Counted from the first letter of the stretch, positions 54,246 through 63,776 are shown. The stretch is DNA of 64,000 bases from an uncultured Flavobacteriaceae bacterium (GCA_905182835.1 CAJJDI010000006.1:33419-97418); one strand, 5' to 3'. Program-made: numbers and translations. The notes: generated by a model from the sequence alone, not told the origin.

Positions 54246-55124
54246 ATGAAAAACACTCTATACACAATAGGACTATTTTTATTTCCTTATATAATGCTCG
54301 GGCAATATACTGATGTAATTAACTCTAACAAACCAGGTGAATCATTCAGTGCATTTTCAGTCGGCGTCAATGTTCTCCAAATAGAAACAGGTGTGACTTT
54401 CTTAAAAGAAAAGCATGATTTATTAAATAGCAAGTTTATTGGTTATGGATTAGATTTTTCCATTAGATATGGTTTTTTTAAAGAGGAATTAGAGTTTTTA
54501 ACATACGGCACCTATCAAAATGATATTTTTTATGATTATAGATATAATCCAACCCAAGAAATTAACAGAAAGAATTTTAAAGAATTTAAAATTGCTGTGA
54601 AATACTTAATTTACGATCCTCACAAAGATTATGAAGACATTCCAAATGTGTATAGCTACAGAGCTAATCAAAAGTTTAAATGGAGGTCTCTAATACCTGC
54701 TGTAGCTACAATGACTGGTGTAAATATTGATACAGAAGGTAATCCTTATACAACTAATGGAATTAAAGGAGTAAGTCCATTTTTTTTGATTACTACTCAA
54801 AACAATTTTAAAAACAATACTGTGCTTATTACAAATTTAATCTTAGACAGATTAGGAAGTAATCAAACTGACTTTGAATATATTATCACTCTAACCAAAG
54901 CCTTGAATATGAATTGGGTAATTTTTGCAGAAACCCAAGGAATAAAAAGTGATTTTTATGCAGATAATTTATTTAGTATTGGAACTGCGTACCTTTTTAA
55001 CAAAGATCTTCAAATGGATGGTTCTTTAACTACAAATAACAAAAACACTCCAAAGGTTTCGAGATTAAATTTAGGTTTAAGTTATAGGTTTGATTTTCAT
55101 AAAGATAAAGCTATAGAAAGATGA
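54246..55124 (+). CDS. Outer-membrane beta-barrel protein, putative transporter (phenol-MetA-like)
   Basis: A 292-residue exported protein: a signal peptide ends near MLGQ (about residue 20), then QYTDVINSNKPGESFSAFSVGVNVLQIETG matches the Bacteroidota transporter family linked to MetA-type outer-membrane proteins. Alternating hydrophobic strands and a terminal RLNLGLSYRFDF suggest a beta-barrel. Cargo is unknown. Its stop overlaps the GNAT gene start (ATGA), so the two are translationally coupled. That coupling makes a link to lipid modification or export worth testing. Confidence 0.72.
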   Translation: MKNTLYTIGLFLFPYIMLGQYTDVINSNKPGESFSAFSVGVNVLQIETGVTFLKEKHDLLNSKFIGYGLDFSIRYGFFKEELEFLTYGTYQNDIFYDYRYNPTQEINRKNFKEFKIAVKYLIYDPHKDYEDIPNVYSYRANQKFKWRSLIPAVATMTGVNIDTEGNPYTTNGIKGVSPFFLITTQNNFKNNTVLITNLILDRLGSNQTDFEYIITLTKALNMNWVIFAETQGIKSDFYADNLFSIGTAYLFNKDLQMDGSLTTNNKNTPKVSRLNLGLSYRFDFHKDKAIER

Positions 55125-56245
55125 AAATAATAAAAGTTAGCAACAGTGGTCAATTACTACAATTTGTTAAGTTTCCGTTCGAACTATATAAAGACTCTAA
55201 GTGCTGGGTACCTCCTATGATAAAAGAAGAAATTAATAGTTTTACTAAAGGGGTTAATCCAAATCTAGAGGACTGTGATGTTAGTTTATTTTTAGCAATT
55301 CAAGATGATGAAGTAGTTGGAAGAATCGCAGCTATTATTAATTGGTATGAGGTAAATACTCAAGGAATAAAAAAAATTAGATTTGGTTGGTTTGACACTA
55401 TCGACGACATAAGTGTTACTAAAGCTCTAATCAATGAAGTTGATAAGATTGGGATAAGCAAAAAACTAAGCTTTATTGAAGGACCTATAGGGTTTTCTAA
55501 TTTAGATAAAGTCGGAGTACTTACAAGTGGGTATGATGAAATTAGTACCATGATTACTTGGTATAATTATCCATACTATAAAGATCATTTCGAGAAATTA
55601 AATTTTCAAATCGAAAAAGAGTATTTAGAAAACAAATTTGATTTTAATAATATTGATACTGACTATTATTCTAGAATGGCTAAAATTGTAAAAAAAAGAT
55701 TTTTACTTAAATCAATAAGTTTTAGATCTACAAAAAAAGTTTTAAGTTATGCAGATGAAATGTTTGATTTATTTAATATCTCTTATTCAAAGTTATCTTC
55801 ATTTATCCCGATTAACACAAGGCAAATAAAATATATGAAAGAAAAATTTCTTTCATTTATAAATCCTGAATTTATAAAATTCACATTGGACAGTAATGAT
55901 AAACTTATTGGGTTTGCTATAATTATGCCTTCTTTCGCAGAATCTTTACAAAAATCAAATGGTAAAATATATCCATTGGGGTTTCTACATTTATTATACG
56001 CAAAGACCTTTCCAAAAAATGTAACTCTATTTCTGATAGGTGTACATCCAGACTATCAAAATAAAGGAGTTACAGCAGTACTTTTCGATTCACTTTTGGA
56101 AACTCTAAAAAATAAAGGTATTAAGGAATGCATAAGAACTCCAGAGCTTAAGAATAACACAGCAATAAATAATCTATGGAAAAACTTTAATCCTATTACC
56201 TATAAAACTAGATGTACATTTAAAAAAGATTTATCTAATCCATAA
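55121..56245 (+). CDS. GNAT-like acyltransferase, candidate sulfonolipid N-acyltransferase
   Basis: A 374-residue protein. The N-terminal region reads FPFELYKDSKCWVPPM then NPNLEDCDVSLFLAIQDDEVVGRIAAIIN; the C-terminal half carries the acyl-CoA site of the GNAT fold, LIGVHPDYQNKGVTAVLFDSLL. Similar GNAT-like proteins of this length are widespread; the reported bacterial ceramide synthase of Caulobacter is of a related type. That resemblance is from memory and from context: this gene converges on, and overlaps by 11 bases, a proposed cysteate acyltransferase gene. N-acylation of a sulfonolipid base is therefore a hypothesis, not a proven role. Confidence 0.7.
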   Translation: MKIIKVSNSGQLLQFVKFPFELYKDSKCWVPPMIKEEINSFTKGVNPNLEDCDVSLFLAIQDDEVVGRIAAIINWYEVNTQGIKKIRFGWFDTIDDISVTKALINEVDKIGISKKLSFIEGPIGFSNLDKVGVLTSGYDEISTMITWYNYPYYKDHFEKLNFQIEKEYLENKFDFNNIDTDYYSRMAKIVKKRFLLKSISFRSTKKVLSYADEMFDLFNISYSKLSSFIPINTRQIKYMKEKFLSFINPEFIKFTLDSNDKLIGFAIIMPSFAESLQKSNGKIYPLGFLHLLYAKTFPKNVTLFLIGVHPDYQNKGVTAVLFDSLLETLKNKGIKECIRTPELKNNTAINNLWKNFNPITYKTRCTFKKDLSNP

Positions 56246-57488
56246 TTGGCAGATCCTTGGAAAGCTCTTTATAAACCCCAGAAGTTAACCTTTCTCTAAT
56301 AGCTGAAAAAGCATCAAGTGTAACTTGAATATCTTTGGAGTTATGTGTGGCTGTAGGTATTAACCTTAACAATATTAAGCCCTTTGGTATTACAGGGTAA
56401 ATAACTGTTGAGCAAAATATACCATAGTTTTCTCTAAGGTCTTTAACTAAGGCAAATGCTTCAGGAACTGTGCCATTTAAGTAAACAGGTGTTACGCAGC
56501 TTTGAGTAGAACCAAGATCAAAACCTCTTTCTTTTAAGCCTGATTGTAATTCTACAACATTAGCCCATAATTTTTGTTTAATTTCTGGTTTTGTTTTAAT
56601 TAATTCTAATCTCTTTAAAGCACCCACAACAAGTTGCATTTGTAAAGATTTAGCGAACACTTGCGATCTTAAGTTATATTTTAAAAAATCAATTATTTCT
56701 TTGTCTGCAGCTATAAAAGCGCCTGTACTTGCTAAGGATTTAGCAAAAGTCGCAAAATAAACATCGATTTTATCTTGAACACCTTGCTCTTCTCCAGCAC
56801 CTGCTCCTGTTTTACCTAAAGTTCCAAATCCATGAGCATCATCAACTAATAACCTAAAGTTGAATTTAGCTTTTAAGTCTGTAATTTCTTTTAATTTTCC
56901 TTGCTCACCCCTCATACCAAAAACTCCTTCTGAAATAACTAAAATACCACCTCCTGTAACTTCAGCCATTTTAGTAGCTCTTCCAAGATTCTTTTCAAGA
57001 CTTTCAATGTCGTTATGCTTATAAGTAAATCTTTTACCAATATGAAGCCTCACTCCATCTACAATGCATGCATGCGAATCAACATCGTATACAATTACAT
57101 CGTTTTTAGAAACAAGTGAATCAATTGTAGACATAATCCCCTGGTATCCGAAATTTAACAGATATGCAGATTCTTTATGTACAAATTTGGCTAATTCATT
57201 TTGTAGTTTATCATGTAAATCAGTATGACCAGACATTAGTCTAGCACCCATAGGGTAAGCAGATCCATATTCCAATGCTGCTTCAGCATCTACCTTACGC
57301 ACCTCTGGATGGTTAGCTAAACCTAAATAGTCGTTAACACTCCAGGTAATTACTTCTTTACCTTGGAATTTCATCCTATTAGAAATTGGCCCTTCTAATT
57401 TTGGGAACGCAAAATATCCTTCTGCTATAGATGCCCATTTTCCTAATGGACCTTTGTCTTTATACATTCTGTCAAATAAATCTCTCAT
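56235..57488 (-). CDS. AONS/SPT-family acyltransferase, candidate cysteate fatty-acyltransferase
   Basis: A 417-residue alpha-oxoamine synthase family PLP enzyme. VDDAHGFGTLGKTGAG is the cofactor-contact region and FATFAKSLASTGAFI holds the PLP lysine (about residue 260); VNDYLGLANHPEV and GSAYPMGARLMSGHTDLHD are typical. The family includes serine palmitoyltransferase, glycine C-acetyltransferase and 8-amino-7-oxononanoate synthase. Position next to a cysteine-synthase-like gene matches the reported capnine pathway, where cysteate condenses with a fatty acyl thioester. I take the ATG at 57488; the longer frame starts with TTG at 57491. Alternatives are SPT or KBL. Confidence 0.8.
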   Translation of the reverse strand: MRDLFDRMYKDKGPLGKWASIAEGYFAFPKLEGPISNRMKFQGKEVITWSVNDYLGLANHPEVRKVDAEAALEYGSAYPMGARLMSGHTDLHDKLQNELAKFVHKESAYLLNFGYQGIMSTIDSLVSKNDVIVYDVDSHACIVDGVRLHIGKRFTYKHNDIESLEKNLGRATKMAEVTGGGILVISEGVFGMRGEQGKLKEITDLKAKFNFRLLVDDAHGFGTLGKTGAGAGEEQGVQDKIDVYFATFAKSLASTGAFIAADKEIIDFLKYNLRSQVFAKSLQMQLVVGALKRLELIKTKPEIKQKLWANVVELQSGLKERGFDLGSTQSCVTPVYLNGTVPEAFALVKDLRENYGIFCSTVIYPVIPKGLILLRLIPTATHNSKDIQVTLDAFSAIRERLTSGVYKELSKDLPIMD

Positions 57489-57500
57489 CAATCAATTATA

Positions 57501-58541
57501 TTATTTTATATACTGTATTTTTTCAATGGTCTTTTCATGCTCACTATCAAAAAATCCTTGGGTTTCCATCCATTTATCACTATAAATCTTACTCAAATAC
57601 CTAGATCCATGATCAGGAAAAATTATAACTACCAGATCATTAGACTTAAATTCATTTCTTGCATTCAACTGCTTAACTGCTTGTAGAGCAGCTCCACTTG
57701 TATAGCCGACAAACATTCCTTCACTTTTAGCTAGTTCTCTAGCAGTATGTGCGCTGTCCTCATCTTTTACCTTTATAAATTCATCAATAAGATCGAAGTT
57801 TGTTGCAGATGGAATAAGATTTTTACCTAAACCTTCAATCCTATATGGGTAAATTTCTTTATCATCAAATTCTTTAGTTTCATGATATTTTTTTAAAACA
57901 GATCCATACGCATCCACTCCAAGAATTTTAATATTTGGGTTTTTCTCTTTTAAAAACTTAGAAACCCCTGAAATAGTTCCTCCAGTACCACTACATGCAA
58001 CTAAGTGGGTTATTTTTCCTTTTGTTTGAGTCCAGATTTCTGGACCAGTAGTTTTATAGTGCGCTTCAATATTTAACCCATTGAAGTATTGGTTAATATA
58101 AACAGAACCTTTTATTTCTTCATTTAATCTCTTTGCGACTTCATAGTAGGATCTAGGGTCATCTGCACTAACGTTAGCAGGGCAAACATATACCTTAGCT
58201 CCCATAGTTTTCAGCATGTCGATTTTGTCAGCAGAAGATTTTGAACTCACTGCTAAAACACAATCATAACCTTTAATGATGCTTATCATGGCAATACTAA
58301 AACCTGTATTACCGGATGTAGTTTCAATTATTGTATCCCCTGGTTTTAAAATACCTTTTCTTTCGGCTTCTTCAATAATAAATAGTGCAATTCTATCTTT
58401 CGAAGAATGGCCTGGGTTAAATGATTCTAATTTCACTAAAAAATTACCTTTAAAACCTGAAGTAATATGGTTTAGCTTAACAAGGGGGGTATCCCCTATT
58501 AATTGTAATATATTATTAAAAACTGATTTATGTTTTTTCAT
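57501..58541 (-). CDS. Cysteine-synthase/CBS-like PLP enzyme, candidate cysteate synthase
   Basis: A 346-residue fold-type II PLP enzyme. PLP-lysine K48 is in [13 protein letters not shown], the phosphate-binding site is [13 protein letters not shown], and the CBS-type stretch [23 protein letters not shown] with [19 protein letters not shown] is present. There is no C-terminal CBS-domain pair. It precedes the AONS-family gene by 12 bases in one operon. In the reported sulfonolipid pathway an enzyme of this family makes cysteate from O-phosphoserine and sulfite. Cysteine synthase or cystathionine beta-synthase activity remains possible. A promoter and an inverted repeat lie upstream. Confidence 0.83.
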   Translation of the reverse strand: MKKHKSVFNNILQLIGDTPLVKLNHITSGFKGNFLVKLESFNPGHSSKDRIALFIIEEAERKGILKPGDTIIETTSGNTGFSIAMISIIKGYDCVLAVSSKSSADKIDMLKTMGAKVYVCPANVSADDPRSYYEVAKRLNEEIKGSVYINQYFNGLNIEAHYKTTGPEIWTQTKGKITHLVACSGTGGTISGVSKFLKEKNPNIKILGVDAYGSVLKKYHETKEFDDKEIYPYRIEGLGKNLIPSATNFDLIDEFIKVKDEDSAHTARELAKSEGMFVGYTSGAALQAVKQLNARNEFKSNDLVVIIFPDHGSRYLSKIYSDKWMETQGFFDSEHEKTIEKIQYIK

Positions 58542-58556
58542 CTATATTATTTACTA

Positions 58557-58595
58557 GTCAAGTTATATAATTTTAAAATACTAACCAAACTTGAC
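58557..58595. promoter_or_regulatory. Inverted repeat in the leader of the cysteate-synthase-like gene
   Basis: GTCAAGTT (58557-58564) and AACTTGAC (58588-58595) form an exact 8-base inverted repeat with a 23-base spacer. The right arm touches the -7 box (58595-58602) and covers the predicted transcription start. It could be an operator or an mRNA hairpin. Confidence 0.45.
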
Positions 58596-58622
58596 AAAAA
58601 TAAGAGTTTTTTTTTAAATCAA
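58595..58622 (-). promoter_or_regulatory. Promoter for the cysteate-synthase-like operon
   Basis: On the minus strand TTG (58622-58620), 17-base spacer, TATTTTTG (58602-58595). Leader about 50 bases. The remaining 58623-58709 sequence up to the threonine aldolase stop shows nothing clear. Confidence 0.5.
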
Positions 58623-58709
58623 GATGGTATCTTCTTAAATTCTAAAAAATAAGACACTAAATCGTTATAGTTTTTTAAGCTCTAAAAAGCAAAATTTAAG
58701 AATTTAAAA

Positions 58710-59729
58710 TTATAAAGATTTAATTGATGACAAGAAATAATCGTGATGGATATTTGTATAGTTTATATGTGTAACTAACCTTAATTTATTACTACCCATC
58801 GATATTAACTTAATATTTAAGCTATTTAGCTTATCTATAAATGATGTTTCATTAATTTCTTTATTTAATTCAAAGATCACAATATTAGTTTCAATTTTTT
58901 CTACAGATTTTACATATTTTGATTTTGCTAAAACCTCCCCGATTTCGTGAGCTCTTTGATGATCCTCAGATAATCTATTTATATTATTATCTAAAGCAAA
59001 AATACCAGCACTAGCTAAATAGCCAGCTTGCCTCATTCCGCCGCCTAGAATTTTTCTAATTCTTAAAGCATTACTCATTATTTCATTATCACCAATTAAA
59101 ACTGATCCGATTGGACAACCTAAACCTTTACTTAAGCATACAGATATTGTATCAAAAACCCCACCTATATCTAAAGGATTATGTTCTTTATACACCATAG
59201 CATTCCATATTCTAGCTCCATCTAAGTGCATTCCTAATTCATTTAATTTAGCAACTTTTTGAATTTTTTTGAGTTCATTAATATCCCAACAAGCACCGCC
59301 CCCTTTATTTGTAGTATTTTCAACTGCAATTAGACTAGACAAAGGGCTGTGATAGAAATCTTTTGGGTTTATCGAATCAGCAGCTTGTTTGCTGTTAAAC
59401 ATACCCCTATCTCCGTCAATTAAATTAAACGAAACACCACTATTAAAAGATGCTCCTCCACCTTCATAATTGTAAATATGAGAGTACTTATCACATATTA
59501 TCTGTTCACCTGGATTTGTATGTAGTTTTATAGCAGTTTGATTCGCCATTGTACCTGAAGGGAAAAACATCCCCACATCTTTACCGAACATTGAAGCAAC
59601 TTTAGCTTGTAAAAGATTTACTGTTGGATCTTCACCATAAACATCATCACCAACTTTTGAATCCATCATAGATTCAAGCATTTTTTTTGTAGGCACAGTT
59701 ACAGTATCACTTCTTAAATCAACTATCAT
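58710..59729 (-). CDS. ltaE: Low-specificity L-threonine aldolase
   Basis: A 339-residue PLP enzyme cleaving threonine or allo-threonine to glycine and acetaldehyde. DLRSDTVTVPTKKML, DDVYGEDPTVNLLQ, FFPSGTMANQTAIKLHT, MHLDGARIWNA and CLSKGLGCPIGSVLIG (PLP lysine) are diagnostic. Length is normal. It starts four bases after the large metalloprotease gene, so the two are probably co-transcribed, though no functional link is evident. Confidence 0.93.
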   Translation of the reverse strand: MIVDLRSDTVTVPTKKMLESMMDSKVGDDVYGEDPTVNLLQAKVASMFGKDVGMFFPSGTMANQTAIKLHTNPGEQIICDKYSHIYNYEGGGASFNSGVSFNLIDGDRGMFNSKQAADSINPKDFYHSPLSSLIAVENTTNKGGGACWDINELKKIQKVAKLNELGMHLDGARIWNAMVYKEHNPLDIGGVFDTISVCLSKGLGCPIGSVLIGDNEIMSNALRIRKILGGGMRQAGYLASAGIFALDNNINRLSEDHQRAHEIGEVLAKSKYVKSVEKIETNIVIFELNKEINETSFIDKLNSLNIKLISMGSNKLRLVTHINYTNIHHDYFLSSIKSL

Positions 59730-59733
59730 GTAT

Positions 59734-62163
59734 TTAATTAATTAGGTTACATACAATAGATCCAATAGGCGATCCATCTGGTATCTTAGGACTATCAGCT
59801 AATTCAAATAATTCTGGCTTAGAATTAAATTTTCTAATAATATTTAAATATTCTCTACTATACTTGTTTTTATGTTTCTTAGAACCTAAAATTTGAATAA
59901 TATCGCCCAATGCTTTTCTAGACTCTGCTTTTACTTGAAAGAAAGATTTCTTGTTTGAAGCTAAATTTAATAAAAACTTTAAATAATTATTATTTATTAC
60001 CTGTTGTACCTCAAACAAATAACTGTCATTAATTTCTGGACCGGATCCATTCTCCATTTTAAAGGTGTTGTTTGTTAGAGTTTTTAGCAAATAATTTAAG
60101 CTCATGTTTTGTAATCCAGAATTAGACAGGCTGCTCTGAATAACTAATCTATTCATCCTCTCAGGGTTTAATAACAAAGAAAGGGTCATTTCACTAGCAG
60201 TTGATACCGCACTTAGAGGATCAAAACTAACTCCTGTCATGCTTTTAAAAGATTCTCTAGTTCTTGGAAAGCTATAAGCTCTTGGTGGAAAAAGCTCTAA
60301 TTTTGATTTTGGAATGGCTAAATTTTTAGCATCTAACGTACTTAACACCGATAGAAGAGCATTGTTTTGCTCTTTAAAGGAAACGTCTTTTACTATAGTC
60401 TGGTTGTCATCCCTTGTAGCATAATTATAATCGAGTCCTCCAATAAGTTTTGATGCTGCTTCGGTTTGATACCTATGTAAAAAGTAAAGAGGAACAAAAA
60501 CATCTTCCAATTTGCTATAAGTCTCAAAAGATCTAATATTATATTTAGAAAAGTTATTAATGGCTTTATCTCTAATTAACATTATTTTATCTAATCCATC
60601 CGAAACATTACCGTCATTATCCCATAAATGCGCATTCACATGAGCCCCGCTATTAGCTCTAGCATCGTAATCAGTAATAAATCTTAGACCATTATCATAA
60701 GCATTATCCAAAATATTATTCAATAAATCTTTTTCGTTTTCTGAGTTAAATTCTGAATAACTGTAAGCGACCGATACTTTATCCCATGCCCCTATTCCAA
60801 CTGCATACGCATCACTTAAATCAATTTTCTTATCAGTTAATTTAATTAATGGGTGCGGATAATCCATTACTGATGAACGTTCATTTGTACTAGCAGCAAA
60901 ATTATGAGCAAATCCAATTGTATGACCAACCTCATGCGCACTAAGTTGTCTGATTCTGGCTATTGCCATATCTAACATAGGCTCATAATTATCGTCTTTA
61001 ACAAAAGGTTTAGACAATAAAGCTTGAGCAATTAAAAAATCTTGTCTTATTCTTAAACTACCTAAACTTACGTGACCCTTAATTATTTCACCTGTTCTAG
61101 GGTCAACTACACTAGAACCATAACTCCACCCTCTTGTAGATCTGTGGACCCATTGTATAACATTATATCTACAATCCATAGGATCAGCATCTTCGGGTAA
61201 TATTTTTACTTGAAAAGCATCTTTATAACCTATAGCTTCATATGCTTGATTCCACCAAGAAGCGCCTTCAATTAAAGCAGACCTAACTGGTTCAGGAGTC
61301 CCAGGATCTAAATAATAAATTATAGGCTCTTTAGCTTCACTAATCTCAAGCGTAGGGTCAATTTTCTCTAATCGGTGTCTTGTTATGTATTTTTTATTTA
61401 TTTCTTCTTGGACTGGTGTAGCGTAGTCCATAAACGAAATAGCTAATGCACCACTTCTGGGGTCAAAAACCCTAGGAATGTAATTATTATCTGGGAGTTC
61501 TATAAATGAATGGTGTTGAACTACACTAACTAATGAAGGGTCAGGGGAAACTCCACTAGTGATTAATTTACCTGTAGGTTTACCTGAAAAAGTTAACAGT
61601 GCTTCAAATTCAGAATTCTTAGGGAAAGATTTTGTTCTATCTAGTTGTAATGCACTTTTTGTTAAATCAATTTTATAAACTCCTTGTTTAGCAGATTTTA
61701 ACCTATCCGCTACACCATGCTTATCCTGCATTAAAAATGAAGTAAAGTCAATTAAATATTTGCTGTCAATAGTTTCTAATATTTTAAATCCATAGATCAC
61801 AGATTTAGCAAATGCTTGTTCAATACTTTTTTCTTCCGCCTTATTACTTGTGTTTGCCCTAAAGGATAAATTTGGCTGAATTAACAATAACTTATTACCA
61901 GCTTTTTGAAAACTAACTAATCTTTCGTTTCCAAGCTGCCCCCTATCTAACCCAATATCATTTGAACCAATTCCTGTAGCTAAAGAATTTATATATAAAA
62001 AGTCTGTATTTAATTTCTCAACCTCTAAGTAAATTTTATCAGTTGAATTGTCATAGTAAAAATTAAAAAAACCTTCATATTTTTCTAAATCTTTGTCTAA
62101 AATTGATTGAGAAAAACTAATTGAAAATAAAAAAAAAGTTAATAATTGAAGTGAATTTTTCAT
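59734..62163 (-). CDS. Exported zinc metalloprotease with DUF5117/DUF4953 domains
   Basis: An 809-residue protein with a signal peptide (LLTFFLFSISFSQ). The N-terminal 200 residues fit DUF5117, and the zinc site HEVGHTIGFAHN with a Met-turn-like SSVMDY lies near residues 405-430 in the DUF4953 region. Other family stretches are VQHHSFIELPDNNYIPRVFDPRSGA and IQWVHRSTRGWSYGSSVVDPRTGEI. The family is abundant in Bacteroidota and is presumed to act in the periplasm or outside. No T9SS C-terminal sorting domain is seen. Substrate unknown. Confidence 0.9.
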   Translation of the reverse strand: MKNSLQLLTFFLFSISFSQSILDKDLEKYEGFFNFYYDNSTDKIYLEVEKLNTDFLYINSLATGIGSNDIGLDRGQLGNERLVSFQKAGNKLLLIQPNLSFRANTSNKAEEKSIEQAFAKSVIYGFKILETIDSKYLIDFTSFLMQDKHGVADRLKSAKQGVYKIDLTKSALQLDRTKSFPKNSEFEALLTFSGKPTGKLITSGVSPDPSLVSVVQHHSFIELPDNNYIPRVFDPRSGALAISFMDYATPVQEEINKKYITRHRLEKIDPTLEISEAKEPIIYYLDPGTPEPVRSALIEGASWWNQAYEAIGYKDAFQVKILPEDADPMDCRYNVIQWVHRSTRGWSYGSSVVDPRTGEIIKGHVSLGSLRIRQDFLIAQALLSKPFVKDDNYEPMLDMAIARIRQLSAHEVGHTIGFAHNFAASTNERSSVMDYPHPLIKLTDKKIDLSDAYAVGIGAWDKVSVAYSYSEFNSENEKDLLNNILDNAYDNGLRFITDYDARANSGAHVNAHLWDNDGNVSDGLDKIMLIRDKAINNFSKYNIRSFETYSKLEDVFVPLYFLHRYQTEAASKLIGGLDYNYATRDDNQTIVKDVSFKEQNNALLSVLSTLDAKNLAIPKSKLELFPPRAYSFPRTRESFKSMTGVSFDPLSAVSTASEMTLSLLLNPERMNRLVIQSSLSNSGLQNMSLNYLLKTLTNNTFKMENGSGPEINDSYLFEVQQVINNNYLKFLLNLASNKKSFFQVKAESRKALGDIIQILGSKKHKNKYSREYLNIIRKFNSKPELFELADSPKIPDGSPIGSIVCNLIN

Positions 62164-62282
62164 AAGGGTAAATATTTATCATAAAACTAATGAATAATTA
62201 TTTGTAAAAAAATAACAAAAGAAAAATAAATAATTTTTTTGAGAAATTATATAATAGTAGTTTAGCTGTAAATATTTTGACA

Positions 62283-63390
62283 ATGATTACAACAGATCAA
62301 TTTAGAAATCTTCAAGATCGCCTTGGTGCGTTAAGGAGGTATCTTTGACTTAGATGCCAAAAAAATAAAAATACAAAATGAAGAGGAAAAAACATTTGAC
62401 CCTAACTTTTGGAAAGATTCTAAAGCTGCAGAAGTTTTATTAAAAGAATTAAGATTTAATAAAAAGTGGGTTAAAGATTTCTCTAATCTTGAAGAGCAAA
62501 TTAATGATTTAGAGGTGTTTTTAGAATTCTTTAAACTTGGAGAAGCAAGCGATAAGGAAATTATGGATAGTTATCAAAAATCCATAAGTTTTTTAGAGGA
62601 GTTAGAATTTAAAAATATGCTTTCTGAAAAAAGTGATAGCATGAGTGCCGTTCTTCAAATTACTGCTGGTGCTGGTGGGACTGAAAGCTGCGATTGGGCT
62701 CAGATGCTTATGAGAATGTACATCATGTACTGTCAAAAAAATAATTTTAAACTTACAGAATTAAACTTACAAGATGGAGATGTTGCTGGTATAAAAACGG
62801 TGACCTTGCAAATTGAAGGTGATTTTTCTTTCGGATGGCTAAAGGGTGAGAATGGAGTTCATAGGCTGGTCCGTATATCTCCTTTTGATAGTAATGCAAA
62901 AAGACATACTAGTTTTGCATCTGTATATGTATATCCTTTAGTAGATGATTCTATTGAAATCGAAATCAACCCCGCTGATGTTGTAATTACAACAGCAAGG
63001 TCAAGTGGTGCTGGAGGACAAAATGTTAATAAAGTCGAAACAAAAGTTCAGCTTACTCATAAGCCTAGCGGTATTCAAATTTCTTGTTCTGAAACTAGGT
63101 CACAGCACGATAACAGATCAAGAGCTATGCAAATGCTAAAATCACAATTGTATGAAATAGAAATAAAAAAACAACAAGCTGAGAGGTCTGATATAGAAGC
63201 AGATAAAATGAAAATCGAATGGGGTAGTCAGATTAGAAACTATGTATTACATCCATATAAATTAATTAAAGATGTGAGAACAGGATTCGAGACTGGAAAT
63301 GTAGATACTGTTCTTGATGGAGAACTTAAACCATTTTTAAAATCCTTTTTAATGATGTCTGGACAATCTAAAAACTCAAACGAATTGTAA
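62283..63390 (+). CDS. prfB: Peptide chain release factor 2 with programmed +1 frameshift
   Basis: RF2 recognises UAA and UGA. Codons 1-21 (62283-62345) end in TAT CTT, then an in-frame TGA at 62346-62348; translation shifts +1 at CTT-T, skips T62346 and continues from GAC at 62347 for 347 residues, giving 368 in all. The frameshift site has the classic stimulator AGGAGGT followed by TATCTTTGAC. Downstream are [18 protein letters not shown] (stop-codon reading) and [18 protein letters not shown] with the catalytic GGQ. This autoregulates RF2. Not a pseudogene. The ArsC-like gene follows one base later. Confidence 0.97.
62333..62349 (+). promoter_or_regulatory. prfB programmed frameshift signal
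   Basis: AAGGAGGTATCTTTGAC (62333-62349): Shine-Dalgarno-like AGGAGGT three bases upstream of the slippery CTT, then the UGA stop. Its layout is the same as in E. coli prfB. Confidence 0.95.
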
Positions 63391-63391
63391 T

Positions 63392-63742
63392 ATGATTAAT
63401 ATTTATCACAACTCTAGGTGTAAAAAATCTAGAGAAGCAATGGAGTATCTGAAAAACAAAAATATCAATTTTAACGTAATTGATTATCTAAATCAAAATT
63501 TAAGTGAAGAAAAGCTATCTTCATTACTTAAAAAACTTGGAATAAAACCAATAGACTTAGTACGAAAAAATGAATCTATATGGAAAGAAAATTATAAAAA
63601 TAAAAAAATATCAGAATTGGAATTAATCCATATCTTATCCTCTAATCCGAAGCTAATTGAAAGGCCCATTATTGAAGCAGAAAAAAATGCTGTAATAGCT
63701 AGGCCTATTGAAAATTTAGTAGCTTTTTTAGAAAAAAAATAA
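63392..63742 (+). CDS. ArsC-like arsenate reductase family protein
   Basis: A 116-residue thioredoxin-fold protein. The active-site Cys is C10 in YHNSRCKKSREAMEYL; NVIDYLNQNLSEEKLSSLLKKLGI, LVRKNE and the terminal RPIIEAEKNAVIARPIENLVAFL are typical of the ArsC/Spx branch. Glutaredoxin-linked arsenate reduction is the family function, but the chromosomal copy next to prfB may do something else. No ars operon genes are adjacent. It follows prfB by one base and is followed by a hairpin. Confidence 0.87.
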   Translation: MINIYHNSRCKKSREAMEYLKNKNINFNVIDYLNQNLSEEKLSSLLKKLGIKPIDLVRKNESIWKENYKNKKISELELIHILSSNPKLIERPIIEAEKNAVIARPIENLVAFLEKK

Positions 63743-63744
63743 CA

Positions 63745-63765
63745 TACTTTTAACAGTTAAAAGTA
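63745..63765 (+). terminator. Hairpin after the ArsC-like gene
   Basis: TACTTTTAA-CAG-TTAAAAGTA is a perfect 9 bp stem directly after the stop codon. There is no T-run after it, so it is an atypical terminator or another regulatory hairpin. Confidence 0.4.
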
Positions 63766-63776
63766 CTCTGGGTATT

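Noticed and set aside
62283..62348. prfB as a pseudogene because of an in-frame TGA at codon 22
   Set aside because: The site is the standard programmed +1 frameshift with an SD-like stimulator, and the rest of the gene is intact.
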